64,000 nt of DNA from Saprospiraceae bacterium (lineage in GTDB: Bacteria; Bacteroidota; Bacteroidia; Chitinophagales; Saprospiraceae). Location: contig JAGQWX010000005.1 in assembly GCA_020436935.1 (NCBI GenBank), forward strand, positions 1 to 64,000. Direction: 5' to 3'. Positions 33,510 through 43,429 of the stretch are shown one piece after another. The translations under genes were made by a program, and so were the position numbers. The first letter of the stretch is position 1. Every line of letters begins with the position of its first letter. Below the pieces are notes generated by a model. The model was given only the letters and a program-made list of their open reading frames with translations. It did no database searches and had not been told where the DNA came from.

Positions 33510-36107
33510 ATGTATAAACTTAGGGGAAAGATGGCTTGCCTTTTTATTTGTTCCATTTTAAAGCTGAGTCAGGTAAGCGGTCAGGTCCAACTGCCCGTTT
33601 TCAGCGATTCAATATTTCCAAGCTACTACCTCCAGCGAACCAGCTTGTTTGAGTCGTTTCCTGCTACCAACGGAGACATTGTCTTTCTTGGGAACAGCAT
33701 CACGGACGGTGGTGAGTGGGTGGAATTGTTCCAGGACCCACGCTGCAAAAACAGGGGCATCAGCGGTGATGTGACCGCAGGCGTTATCCACAGGCTTCCG
33801 GAAACAGTACGTCGCAAGCCTGCGAAAATCTTTTTACTGATTGGTACCAATGATCTGGCTCGTGGTATAAGTACAGACAGTGTGTTGACGAACCTCTGGC
33901 TCATTGCAGACTATGTGGAACAGGAATCACCGGAAACGAAATTATTTATCCAAAGCATTCTGCCAGTCAATGAGATTTTTGGAAAGTTTGGAAGTCATAC
34001 CAAAAACCACGAAGCAATCCGGACTATCAATGACAGACTCCAGGCAGAAGCAAAGAACCACGGTTATCAGTTTGTGGACATACATACTGCTTTTTCAGAC
34101 AAGAGTGGCAAGATGGACACAGCACTGACCAACGACGGCTTGCATCTCAAAGGAAATGCCTATCTCTTGTGGAAACATCTAATTTTTCCTTATGTCTATG
34201 ATCTGGAGGCCCAAGCTTCACTGGTACCCCAGCCACAACAATGCTTCTGGGGTGAGGGGGTTTTTCAGATGGAGCATTGCAAATACCTGATTGTCAGGGA
34301 TGCGGCCATCGAAGACGAGGCGAAGTATCTTCAGAATTATTTAAAAAGCCTGGGGTGGTCGGTTGAACTTACCACCGAGATGCCAGCAAATGGCCATTGC
34401 ATCAGTCTGAAGAAGGGATCGGTTATGAACCCACAAAATACAGAGGAAGCCTATCATCTGGACGTTCAGGCAAATCTGGTAAAACTTACCGCCCCGTCAG
34501 GCCATGGTATTTTTAATGGCATCCAAACCATCAAACAATTGCTGCGTGATGGTGTCGCCATGGATGTTTGTAAGATCACAGACTGGCCGGCTTTTTCCTG
34601 GAGGGCTTATATGATAGATGTGGGTAGAAACTACATGTCTCTGCCTTTGCTCAAGGAGCAGATAGACGTGATGGCCTCGCTCAAATTCAATGTTTTTCAT
34701 TTCCATCCCACAGAAGACGTGGCCTGGAGAATTGAGAGCAAAGTCTATCCGCAACTGACTGCGCCGGAAAATATGTTGCGCAACAAAGGCATGTATTATA
34801 GTGAGTCAGAAATCCAGGAGCTCATTACTTTCTGTAAGGCCAGACACATCACTTTTGTTCCGGAAATAGATATGCCTGGGCACAGTGCTGCCTTCCGCCG
34901 GGCCATGAAAACAGATATGCAAAGCGACACAGGGCTGACCTATATCAAAAATATTCTGAAGGAGTTTTGTGAAACATACGATGTACCCTACATCCACATT
35001 GGCGCGGACGAAGTGAACATAACCAACCATAAATTTCTTCCTGAAGTCAGCAGGTTCATAGCAACTTACGGGAGAAAGCTCATTGGCTGGCAGCCGGGAG
35101 GTGATTTTTCTCCTGGAACAATACGACAGATGTGGATGCGTGAAAGTGTGGATCAGGCATCTGGCGAGCACAGGCAGTTTATTGATTCCCGCCACCTGTA
35201 CCTCAATCACATGGACCCGCTCGAAGCCCCTGTTACGATTTACAACAGAAGCTTGGGCGACAAGCAAAAGGGGGATTCGGTCATTTTGGGAGCCACCATC
35301 TGCATGTGGCACGACAGAGCCGTAAGCAGGCAGGAAGACATCCTGGTAATGAATCCGGTGTATCCTTCCATGCTGGCCTTTGCCGAGAGGTCCTGGTTGG
35401 GAGGTGGAAACCCCAGGTGGATTTCCGTAATCGAAGATGGAGATAAAGCCGGATTTGCTGCATTTGAAAACAGAATGCTCGATTACAAAAAAATATTTTT
35501 AAAAGGAAAGCCATTTCCCTACGTGAAACAGAGTAATCAGACGTGGAAACTGTATGGTCCTTATGACCATGGAGGAGATTTATCCAGGGTGTTTGATGCG
35601 GAAGAATTTTTTATTTACGGTCAGGGCAAACAACCACTGGTCAAAAAAGAAGTGATTGGAGGCACCATTGTTTTGAGACACTGGTGGGCTCCGCAGGTTG
35701 AGGCTGCACTGGATGAAGCCAAAGAGCAGACAACCTGGTACGCCAGTACACAGATCTGGAGCGAACAAACCGAAGTAAAACCATTCTGGATCGATTTCAA
35801 CAATTTATCCAGGTCTCCGGCAACAGATTCACCTCCGGCCGGGGCGTGGGACGATAAACACAGCGCAATCTGGCTCAATGGAGAGAAAATCCTGCCCCCG
35901 GTCTGGAAACGAGGCGGACAAGCTGGCAACTCAGAAATTCCTTTGATCGACGAGGGTTATGCATACCGATCACCATCCTATCTGGCCTTGAAAAAAGGTT
36001 GGAATACGGTACTTGTCAAAGCGCCGGTAGGCAGCTTTAAAGGTAAGGACTGGCAAAACCCGGTCAAGTGGATGTTTACTTTTATAGAAACACCAGACCG
36101 GAAGTGA
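33510..36107 (+). CDS. Secreted SGNH esterase fused to GH20 beta-N-acetylhexosaminidase
   Basis: I chose the ATG at 33510, preceded by agaaaag, which opens a signal peptide (MYKLRGKMACLFICSILKLS, cleavage near SGQ); the longer frame to 33360 looks untranslated. Residues about 40-230 are an SGNH hydrolase: GNSITDGG (Ser63), GTNDLARG (Asn114), NDGLHL (Asp209-His212). Residues about 240-640 are GH20 with the catalytic pair Asp500-Glu501 in HIGADEV, preceded by HFHPTEDVAWR and FVPEIDMPGHSA. A C-terminal beta domain ends the protein. GH20 releases terminal GlcNAc or GalNAc; the esterase could first remove acyl groups from the same chain. It is close to the sialic acid operon. Confidence 0.9.
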   Translation: MYKLRGKMACLFICSILKLSQVSGQVQLPVFSDSIFPSYYLQRTSLFESFPATNGDIVFLGNSITDGGEWVELFQDPRCKNRGISGDVTAGVIHRLPETVRRKPAKIFLLIGTNDLARGISTDSVLTNLWLIADYVEQESPETKLFIQSILPVNEIFGKFGSHTKNHEAIRTINDRLQAEAKNHGYQFVDIHTAFSDKSGKMDTALTNDGLHLKGNAYLLWKHLIFPYVYDLEAQASLVPQPQQCFWGEGVFQMEHCKYLIVRDAAIEDEAKYLQNYLKSLGWSVELTTEMPANGHCISLKKGSVMNPQNTEEAYHLDVQANLVKLTAPSGHGIFNGIQTIKQLLRDGVAMDVCKITDWPAFSWRAYMIDVGRNYMSLPLLKEQIDVMASLKFNVFHFHPTEDVAWRIESKVYPQLTAPENMLRNKGMYYSESEIQELITFCKARHITFVPEIDMPGHSAAFRRAMKTDMQSDTGLTYIKNILKEFCETYDVPYIHIGADEVNITNHKFLPEVSRFIATYGRKLIGWQPGGDFSPGTIRQMWMRESVDQASGEHRQFIDSRHLYLNHMDPLEAPVTIYNRSLGDKQKGDSVILGATICMWHDRAVSRQEDILVMNPVYPSMLAFAERSWLGGGNPRWISVIEDGDKAGFAAFENRMLDYKKIFLKGKPFPYVKQSNQTWKLYGPYDHGGDLSRVFDAEEFFIYGQGKQPLVKKEVIGGTIVLRHWWAPQVEAALDEAKEQTTWYASTQIWSEQTEVKPFWIDFNNLSRSPATDSPPAGAWDDKHSAIWLNGEKILPPVWKRGGQAGNSEIPLIDEGYAYRSPSYLALKKGWNTVLVKAPVGSFKGKDWQNPVKWMFTFIETPDRK

Positions 36108-36215
36108 GTAAAAGTTGAATGGATTTGAAAAATCTCCGTACCGCAATAAATCAAAAATGATTTTGCCAGACCAGGATGTCAGTGGAGAAATCAATTGAAG
36201 AGATGGCCCCGTCTA

Positions 36216-36902
36216 TTAAGAGAAATCAAAAATCCTTGCAAAATGATTCTCCAGGTGATCACGCATGCCGTTTCTGAATTTTTCTGGGTTGCCATTTTCA
36301 AGGATGTCTACCAGGTCTTTGTGAGACACAAAAGTTCTGAGTAAAGATTGTTTTTTGAGCAGTCCACTGTGGTGTACGTAATCAAAAACAGGCAATAACA
36401 TTTTTTGAAATTTTTTCAGGGTCTGGTTATTGGTGATTTCGTACAATTTGCTGTGAAAGGCAACTTCGTAGTCAATGTTGAATATGTGATATTGGGTTAC
36501 CGGAGGCTCATCGGCGACAATTTGTTTTAGCTCATCGATGTCTTCCTTGGTCACCCGGTGAAAGAGCAGGTCAGCAATGCCAATTTCCAGAACCAAACGC
36601 AACTCGAATATTTCTTTCAAAGTATCCTGGTCCAGGATGTGTGGATTCATGCTTTTGCTCATCATGCCAAACAAGTCAGGACTGGTGATGACAGAACCCT
36701 TCCTCTTTTTGGATTCTATCAGTCCCATCAACCGCAGCCTGGTCAAGGCTTCTCTGATCACCGTGCGACTCACACCCAGCAATTCAGCCAGTTCGATTTC
36801 TTTGGGGATTACATCACCAACTCCAAGTTTGCGTTCCCTGAGCAAAGCAACCAGACTCTCTTCAACTTTATCCACCAGGCTGCTGGTGTCAATACTCATC
36901 AT
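36216..36902 (-). CDS. FadR-family GntR regulator of the sialic acid locus
   Basis: I chose the start at 36902 (MMSIDTSSLVDKVEESLVAL), since the longer frame adds an unrelated leader. The N-terminal winged helix (about 5-75: IPKEIELAELLGVSRTVIRE) is followed by an all-helical FCD ligand domain (about 90-220). FCD proteins bind a small metabolite, here most likely a sialic acid catabolite, and release DNA. It is divergent from susC. Two palindromes of type TATGTnnnACATA lie in the 211-bp gap, one upstream of this gene and one over the susC start region, so control of both directions is likely. Confidence 0.88.
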   Translation of the reverse strand: MMSIDTSSLVDKVEESLVALLRERKLGVGDVIPKEIELAELLGVSRTVIREALTRLRLMGLIESKKRKGSVITSPDLFGMMSKSMNPHILDQDTLKEIFELRLVLEIGIADLLFHRVTKEDIDELKQIVADEPPVTQYHIFNIDYEVAFHSKLYEITNNQTLKKFQKMLLPVFDYVHHSGLLKKQSLLRTFVSHKDLVDILENGNPEKFRNGMRDHLENHFARIFDFS

Positions 36903-36933
36903 TTCGGACTTAAAAAATGTCAAACTCATAAAA

Positions 36934-36946
36934 TATGTATTACATA
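36934..36946. promoter_or_regulatory. GntR-type operator, regulator side
   Basis: TATGTATTACATA is a perfect palindrome with 6-bp arms and one central base, fitting the GntR consensus (N)yGTM-N(0-1)-KACy(N). It lies 32-44 bases before the regulator's start, so it may serve autorepression. Confidence 0.6.
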
Positions 36947-37045
36947 ATATATAACTATGCAAGATAGGTATTCGGTATAAATCACACAAATATTTTATTT
37001 AATTATTGATAATCAGTCAAAAAAGTGACTTTTTTTCTGATTTTA

Positions 37046-37076
37046 TTTGGAAGTTCTAAAATTGCCTTTATCTTTG
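37046..37076 (+). promoter_or_regulatory. Promoter of the sialic acid operon
   Basis: TTTG at 37046-37049, a 19-bp spacer and TATCTTTG at 37069-37076 match the Bacteroidetes consensus exactly. Transcription would start near 37083, inside the operator, about 31 bases before the susC ATG. Confidence 0.75.
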
Positions 37077-37077
37077 A

Positions 37078-37090
37078 TATGTCATACATA
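37078..37090. promoter_or_regulatory. GntR-type operator, operon side
   Basis: TATGTCATACATA has arms TATGT and ACATA around CAT and fits the same GntR consensus. It directly follows the -7 element and covers the expected start site, a typical repressor position. Confidence 0.65.
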
Positions 37091-37113
37091 ATACTAATAA
37101 AAAATTTTTGCTT

Positions 37114-40100
37114 ATGAAATGTGCTTACTTGAGAGCCAAGCTTCTTTTGGCATGCTTTCTCATATCTGCGGCAGCGATGGCGCAGTCCAAGACCATATCA
37201 GGCAGGGTTGTAGATGAAGATTCTGAACCTTTGCCTGGCGCTTATGTCATCATAAAAGGAAGCTCCAATGGTGCGCAGACCGACATAAACGGGGATTATA
37301 CCTTGGATGTGACGGAGGGAAATGTGTTGGTATATAGTTATATTGGTTTTGAAGACCAGGAAGTGACGGTGGGTCAATCGACGGTTATCAATGTCGTACT
37401 CAAGACGGCCATCAATAAAATGGAGGAAGTGGTAGTCGTTGGTTACGGGACCACCAAAAGATCTAAGCTAACCTCATCGGTTGCCAAGCTGGATGCGAAG
37501 ATCCTTGAAACAGGAATCAGGTCCAATCCGGCCCAGGCACTGGCAGGAACCATTCCTGGATTGAGGGTTTCAACCGGATCAGGTCGGCCGGGCTCACTGC
37601 CGTCCATCAGTCTGAGGGGAGGTACCAACTTTGATGGTAGTGGAAGCCCGCTGATCATTATGGACGGTCAGGTGCGTGGTTCATTAAGCGACATCAATCC
37701 GGAGGACATCAGCAGTATAGAAGTGCTCAAAGATGCTTCTGCCACTGCCATCTACGGAGCACGGGCGAGCAATGGGGTTATACTTATTACATCAAAAAGA
37801 GGAAGTTCCGGGTCCGCTTCTGTCAACCTCAAAATAAACAGAGGCATCAGTTATCTCAATGTGCCTTATAACTTCCTATCTGCAGAGGATTACATCAGTT
37901 GGACAAGAAAGGGTGTGGTACAGGCAATCATCAATGGTACAACGGCCAACAATGGACTGTCTGCCGTCGGGCCAAGAGGAACAGGAAATTTATACAAAGA
38001 CGCTGCGGGAAAAATTCTGGATGGCAACTACGACAACCGGGCCCAGTGGAGTGTCATGCGGCTCAATGATACCAATAAAGAACTACTAAGTCAGCCGGGA
38101 TGGAAAACAATGAAGGATGCTGTGCCAACCAATGCCGCCGGTAACTACGACCCCAATGGTACATATGCCGATCTGATTTACAAAGATTTTAATTACGGCG
38201 AGTACGGTCTGAACGAACAGGCCAACATCCAGGAGTACAACATAGGCATCAACGGTGGCAATGAAAGAGGGGGATATTTTGCCAATCTCGGCCTTTACGA
38301 TGAAGGGGGCTTATCCTTGAAAACTTTCTATAGAAGAATCAATTTCTCACTCAACGGCGATTATAAGATCAACAACTGGCTCAAATCTGAGAGCAGCCTA
38401 CAATACAACAATGCCAACTGGAGGGATCAGTCTTTGCAAAATGGCGAGACCAATTACTGGGGACGTATGCTTTCTGCGCCTCCTACCATGAGAGGTACCA
38501 ATGAAAATGGTGATTTGATTTTGGGCAGGGACGCCAGTGATGGAAATCCTATCATCAACATTGACAAATACATCAGAAAGAATCAGACCGACAAATTCAC
38601 GCTGAGCCAGGCATTTCGTGTGGATTTGTACAAAGGCCTTTATTTTAGGGCAGGAGGTATATTGATGTATGATGAAGGCTTCTATGAATCCTTCAATAGA
38701 GATTTTCGCAGTGGCACGCTCTCTTATACCAACCCAGATGCAGGCTGGAACAGAACCAGAGCGAGTTCTGCTTCGTTTGACAGAACCATCAGGCAGACCT
38801 ACAATGGAGTATTCAACTATGAAAATACGTTCAGTAAAAACAACCATGTCAATGCTCAGGCCGGTTTTGAATTTTTTGACGCCTACAGCAAGGGGGTAGC
38901 TGCTGCTGGAAGTCTGGCTCCTACCGACGATTTTGCCGATCTGGGGCTGACGCTCAACAACGCTACTACGCAAACCAGGACGACCAATTCTTTCCACAAC
39001 AGAGAAAGGATCAGTTCTACTTTTGGCAGAATCAATTACGACAGGAGCTCTAAATACTTTGCCACATTTACGGTCAGAAGAGACGGATATTCACGCTTAT
39101 TGGGCGACAACCAGTTTGGTACATTCCCTGCAGCCTCAGTGGGATGGATTGTGAGCAAGGAAGGTTTCATGGGCTCAACACAAGACTGGCTTTCTTACCT
39201 GAGACTCAGGGCAAGCTGGGGTAAAAATGGAAACATAGGAGGCATCGGCATTTATGAATTGCAGGGCTCTTATGGCGCCCAGTCTGCATACAACGGAACA
39301 CTTGGATTTTTACTTTCAGGCATTGCAAACCCGGGTTTGAAATGGGAGAAGACCAATACGGTGGAAGTAGGTGCCGACATCAGTCTGTTGGACTACAGAT
39401 TGACGGGAACAGTGGCTTACTACAACAGGATTACTGACGATAAGATAGCCAACCTGCTCTTGCCTACGTCTACAGGTGTATCCAGCATAAGGACCAACAA
39501 CGGAAGTATGAGAAACAGAGGTCTGGAACTGGAAGCCACTTACAAACTTATCCAGAACAAAGACTTCACCTGGGACATCAGCGCCAACGGCGCGTGGAAC
39601 AAGAACACAGTTTTGAAACTGCCTTACAACGGCAATGAAAGAAACAGACAAGGCGGGCAACAAATCTACGATCCCGCATCAGGCGGACTCATCTGGGTTG
39701 GTGGCTTGCAGGAAGGCCAGGAATGGGGCGAGATATTTGGCTTCGTTGCCGATGGCATCATCAGAAACGAAAGTGATCTGGCTTCGTACAATAAAATCGA
39801 CCTGGCTGCTGGTCAGGTTTGGCAAAATGCCGCTGCCGGTAAAAGGGTGGCCAGCCAGCAACTCATTACAGAAGGAAATCTCAACGCAACAGGAGCCAAT
39901 TTCATTGCTACCCAACTCGGAGACGTGATGTGGAAGGACATAGACATGAACGATACCATAGACTTCCGAGACATGACATCTCTTGGCAGGCAGTTGCCCA
40001 GGTGGACAGGAGGGTTCAACACGACAGTAAGCTGGAATGGCCTGTCACTTTTTGCCAGATTTGATTTTGGTCTCGGACACATTCAGCAGGATTTCATGCA

Positions 40101-40485
40101 GCTTTGGTCTATGGCATCTGCTCAGGGAACCTTTAATGCCACAGAATTGGTAAAGGAGACCTGGACGCCCGAAAATCCTGATGCCAAATACCCCAGATAC
40201 GTTTGGGCCGATCAGTTGAATACCAAAAACTTCGACAGACCCAGTTCTATATTTTATGTAAATTCCAGCTATCTGGCCATCAGACAGGTAACCATGAGTT
40301 ACGCACTTCCGGTTGAATGGCTGAGCAAGGTTAAAATTGCCGGACTTACTTTGTCCTTAACGGGGCAAAACCTGGGGTATGTTTCAAATAGCCTGCTGAA
40401 CCTGCCGGAAAGAACAGGTTCACAAAACAGCGCCTACACCATACCAACCCAGGTTGTATTTGGAGCCAACCTGAAATTTCAATAG
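37114..40485 (+). CDS. SusC-like TonB-dependent transporter, sialic acid operon (NanO-like)
   Basis: The ATG at 37114 (MKCAYLRAKLLLACFLISAA) is used; a TTG six bases upstream is less likely. Signal peptide to about residue 24, regulatory-like domain (KTISGRVVDEDSEPLPGAYV), TonB-box-like stretch (MEEVVVVGYGTTKRSK), plug (SISLRGGTNFDGSGSPLIIM; IEVLKDASATAIYGARASNG) and a barrel ending VVFGANLKFQ. It would import sialic acid or sialylated glycans with the SusD protein encoded 2 bp downstream, as NanO/NanU do in Tannerella and Bacteroides. The assignment rests on the operon context. It is the first gene after a consensus promoter with a GntR operator. Confidence 0.9.
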   Translation: MKCAYLRAKLLLACFLISAAAMAQSKTISGRVVDEDSEPLPGAYVIIKGSSNGAQTDINGDYTLDVTEGNVLVYSYIGFEDQEVTVGQSTVINVVLKTAINKMEEVVVVGYGTTKRSKLTSSVAKLDAKILETGIRSNPAQALAGTIPGLRVSTGSGRPGSLPSISLRGGTNFDGSGSPLIIMDGQVRGSLSDINPEDISSIEVLKDASATAIYGARASNGVILITSKRGSSGSASVNLKINRGISYLNVPYNFLSAEDYISWTRKGVVQAIINGTTANNGLSAVGPRGTGNLYKDAAGKILDGNYDNRAQWSVMRLNDTNKELLSQPGWKTMKDAVPTNAAGNYDPNGTYADLIYKDFNYGEYGLNEQANIQEYNIGINGGNERGGYFANLGLYDEGGLSLKTFYRRINFSLNGDYKINNWLKSESSLQYNNANWRDQSLQNGETNYWGRMLSAPPTMRGTNENGDLILGRDASDGNPIINIDKYIRKNQTDKFTLSQAFRVDLYKGLYFRAGGILMYDEGFYESFNRDFRSGTLSYTNPDAGWNRTRASSASFDRTIRQTYNGVFNYENTFSKNNHVNAQAGFEFFDAYSKGVAAAGSLAPTDDFADLGLTLNNATTQTRTTNSFHNRERISSTFGRINYDRSSKYFATFTVRRDGYSRLLGDNQFGTFPAASVGWIVSKEGFMGSTQDWLSYLRLRASWGKNGNIGGIGIYELQGSYGAQSAYNGTLGFLLSGIANPGLKWEKTNTVEVGADISLLDYRLTGTVAYYNRITDDKIANLLLPTSTGVSSIRTNNGSMRNRGLELEATYKLIQNKDFTWDISANGAWNKNTVLKLPYNGNERNRQGGQQIYDPASGGLIWVGGLQEGQEWGEIFGFVADGIIRNESDLASYNKIDLAAGQVWQNAAAGKRVASQQLITEGNLNATGANFIATQLGDVMWKDIDMNDTIDFRDMTSLGRQLPRWTGGFNTTVSWNGLSLFARFDFGLGHIQQDFMQLWSMASAQGTFNATELVKETWTPENPDAKYPRYVWADQLNTKNFDRPSSIFYVNSSYLAIRQVTMSYALPVEWLSKVKIAGLTLSLTGQNLGYVSNSLLNLPERTGSQNSAYTIPTQVVFGANLKFQ

Positions 40486-40487
40486 TA

Positions 40488-42071
40488 ATGATCAATAAAT
40501 TTAAAAGTATGAAACTCATCAAATATACACTGGTAGTTCTGAGCCTGATGATGGCAGTAACTTCCTGCCAGGATGCCTTACAACTCTCTCCGGAAGATTA
40601 CTACGGAGATGGAAACTTTTGGCAAAATGAAGCTCAGGTCAATAATTTTATGGTCGGCATGCACAAGCAGTTCCGGGACAATCAATTTATGTTTGTCAGG
40701 CTTGGTGAAATGCGGGGCGGGGGATTCAGCAATATCGACAGGATGAACACCTCGCTGAATGAATTGCCGATCATAGAACAACGCATCGACGAAAACTCGT
40801 CAGGAGTTACGAGTTGGGCGGGGATGTATGGACCTATTTTACAAATAAACCTGTTCATTTCCAAAGTAAATGAAATTGGATTTCTTTCAGCCGATAAGAG
40901 AGATTATTTACTAGCACAGGCCCATGCTTTGAGGGCTTATTATTACTTCCAGCTGTTGAGAACCTATGGAGGAGTTCCTATCAGGACCGAACCCGAAGTT
41001 AGCAATGGCATTACTGATCCCCTTGCCTTACAAAAAGCGAGGTCTACCGAAGCCGAAGTCCTGAGCCTGATCAAGGAGGACGTGAACAAATCTGTAACTT
41101 TGTTTGGAAATTCAGCAGTTCCTGCGGATAAGAGTCTCTGGAACCGCCATGCATCCCTTATGTTGAAAGGCGAGGTATACTTGTGGTCTGCCAAAGTCTA
41201 CAATACCACTGCAGACCTGGCAGAAGCAAAAACTGCCCTCAACGCCATCACTGGCACATCGCTGCAACCCAGTTTTGCCAACGTGTTCAGCTATGGCAAT
41301 AAAAACAACAACGAAATCATCCTGGCCATCAGGTACCGGGTTGGAGAAGAAGAAATGAGCAACGTGGCCAATTTCACCTATTCGCTGTTTAATTTTGACA
41401 ATCTTCACGTCAAAGACTCTACAACCACATCACCGACCCTGGTGGACCCAATTGCCATCGGGGCTCCGAATTCAAAGCAGATCATCCAGCGTTATGCTTA
41501 TACATTTGAACTGTTTCAGTCCTATCAGCCAGGAGACAAAAGGAGAAATGTGACTTTTTATGATTTCTACAAAACTTCGGAAGGAACACCTCCAATTGTC
41601 ACCATCCGCAATACGGTACTTGTAAAATTCCTGGGAACGATAGACGCCAACAAACGTTGGTTTTCAGATGACTGGACCGTTTACAGAGAATCAGAACGTT
41701 TGCTGATGCTGGCAGAAATTGCCAACGCAGAAGGAAGCGATCCAGGTTCTTTCATTAAGTTGGTACGCGACCGGGCCTTCGCACCCGATGCCGACCCCAG
41801 TCCATTTGTCAATGGTTCAAAGGATGCCAACGAGCTCGCAATTTTTGCCGAACGCAGCAAAGAATTTGTGTACGAGGGAAAAAGATGGTACGACGCACGA
41901 AGAATGAAGTACGGCAATGATCCACTGGTTTTTATCAGCACCAGCCACCCATATGGAGTATTGGACAAAACCACCCAATCCTACAAAGTGCTCTGGCCTG
42001 TTGAATCTGCCATCTGGACCAATGACCCCCTGGTTGTTCAGACAAGCGGTTATCCTTCCGCCAAACCTTGA
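40488..42071 (+). CDS. SusD-like surface lipoprotein, sialic acid operon (NanU-like)
   Basis: The lipoprotein signal ends at Cys27 (MMAVTSC). SusD-family landmarks are DALQLSPEDYYGDGNFWQNE, RAYYYFQLLRTYGGVPIRTE and the C-terminal box ERSKEFVYEGKRWYDARRMK. The helical TPR-like fold binds glycan at the cell surface and delivers it to SusC. It follows susC by 2 bp. The likely ligand, sialic acid or a sialoglycan, comes only from the downstream lyase and sialidase genes. Confidence 0.92.
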   Translation: MINKFKSMKLIKYTLVVLSLMMAVTSCQDALQLSPEDYYGDGNFWQNEAQVNNFMVGMHKQFRDNQFMFVRLGEMRGGGFSNIDRMNTSLNELPIIEQRIDENSSGVTSWAGMYGPILQINLFISKVNEIGFLSADKRDYLLAQAHALRAYYYFQLLRTYGGVPIRTEPEVSNGITDPLALQKARSTEAEVLSLIKEDVNKSVTLFGNSAVPADKSLWNRHASLMLKGEVYLWSAKVYNTTADLAEAKTALNAITGTSLQPSFANVFSYGNKNNNEIILAIRYRVGEEEMSNVANFTYSLFNFDNLHVKDSTTTSPTLVDPIAIGAPNSKQIIQRYAYTFELFQSYQPGDKRRNVTFYDFYKTSEGTPPIVTIRNTVLVKFLGTIDANKRWFSDDWTVYRESERLLMLAEIANAEGSDPGSFIKLVRDRAFAPDADPSPFVNGSKDANELAIFAERSKEFVYEGKRWYDARRMKYGNDPLVFISTSHPYGVLDKTTQSYKVLWPVESAIWTNDPLVVQTSGYPSAKP

Positions 42072-42218
42072 CACGTTTATTACCCGTCTGCAGATGGATT
42101 GGGATTTCTATAGATTAGTTTGAATTAAATATGCACACCTAACACCTACATGGGTGTCGGGTAATTTGAAAATCTACTTAACAGGCAGTGTTGGCCGGTT
42201 ACAGAATAATCATAAAAT

Positions 42219-43142
42219 ATGAAGCGTTTCGAAAGATTGGAAGGGCTCATTGCAGCTCCATTTACACCCATGCATGAGTACGGAAGTTTGAATCTGGATA
42301 TCATCCCTGATTACTATAAACTTCTGAAAAGGAACAAGGTAATTGGTGCCTTCATCAATGGCTCAACTGGTGAAGGTGTGTCACAGACGGGGGAAGAAAA
42401 AAAGCAGGTCATCCAGGCATGGTCTGAAGCCACCAAAGGCGACTCAGAATTCAAGGTGATAAACCTGGTGGGAGGAACATCTCTGGCAGAATCTGTGGAA
42501 ATGGCATCTTTTTCTGAGGAAATGGGCCTTTTTGGAATTGCCTATACTTCACCATATTATTTCAAGCCTGCCACGGCACGTGTCCTGGCAGATTGTTGTA
42601 CTCAAGTGGCTGCTGCAGCACCAAATATCGCATTTTACTACTACCACATACCGGTATTGACTGGTTGCAATGTCACTATGCTAGACCTGCTGAATACCGT
42701 GAATGGCAGCATACCCAATTTTGCGGGCATAAAATATACCCACGAAGATTTTATGGACTTTCTTTCGTGTATTTACCAGGAAGGAGGCAGGTACGACATG
42801 CTTTGGGGAAGAGACGAAAATATGCTTTCAGCGTTGGCTCTGGGGAGTTTTGGCGCTGTGGGAAGTACATTTAATTATGCAGCCCCTTTGTATCTGGATA
42901 TGATCGAGGCTTTCAAAAGAGGCGAGCTTCTCAAGGCCCGGGACCTGCAGAAAAGATCGATAGACATCATCCGCTTGCTGGGTAAATATGGTGGCATCAC
43001 TGTGGGAAAAGCGTACATGAAACTCATAGGTCTGGACTGCGGGAAGTTCCGACTGCCGCTCCAAAACATGAGCCCCGAGCAGTATGAATCTTTCAGTAAA
43101 GATGTAGCTGCCATAGGTTTTGATGAATTGCGATCTGTTTAG
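42219..43142 (+). CDS. nanA: N-acetylneuraminate lyase
   Basis: The 307-aa protein is a class I aldolase of the DapA/NanA family: GSTGEG (48-53), a YxxP block (Tyr142 in YYHIPVLTG), and the Schiff-base Lys172 in FAGIKYTHED. Those motifs and the neighbours show it splits N-acetylneuraminate into ManNAc and pyruvate in the cytoplasm. It is the first intracellular enzyme of the operon, after susC/susD, and is followed by the mutarotase. A 147-bp gap without clear signals separates it from susD. Annotation as a generic dihydrodipicolinate synthase would be less specific. Confidence 0.9.
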   Translation: MKRFERLEGLIAAPFTPMHEYGSLNLDIIPDYYKLLKRNKVIGAFINGSTGEGVSQTGEEKKQVIQAWSEATKGDSEFKVINLVGGTSLAESVEMASFSEEMGLFGIAYTSPYYFKPATARVLADCCTQVAAAAPNIAFYYYHIPVLTGCNVTMLDLLNTVNGSIPNFAGIKYTHEDFMDFLSCIYQEGGRYDMLWGRDENMLSALALGSFGAVGSTFNYAAPLYLDMIEAFKRGELLKARDLQKRSIDIIRLLGKYGGITVGKAYMKLIGLDCGKFRLPLQNMSPEQYESFSKDVAAIGFDELRSV

Positions 43143-43429
43143 TCCGCCGGTTAATTAATAATTGATTTGGCCTGGAAATCAATGGTCATGCCAGTCGGGC
43201 AGGTAACAAAGAACCTCGAGCAGAGAAGCTTGTCCAGGATGAAAAGAAGTATAGAGAAGTTTTTTGTTAAGAATGTAGTGAATGCCTGGTGTTTTCGTTC
43301 TTTTTACAAAGGAATGAAACCGGCATTTGCTATGTTCTAGCTCAGAATCCCTGTCAATTGCCATGGGACAGGTCATTTGGTCAGACCAGGGTTTTTTCTG
43401 GTCACAACAGCAAATTAAAGTAAAATCAC

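Noticed and set aside
42133..42156. ACACC/GGTGT hairpin between susD and the lyase gene
   Set aside because: Five-bp stem without a T-tract; no support for a terminator or a riboswitch.
43188..43340. 50-aa plus-strand frame between lyase and mutarotase genes
   Set aside because: Short, basic, no recognised motif and no coupling to either neighbour; probably non-coding leader.
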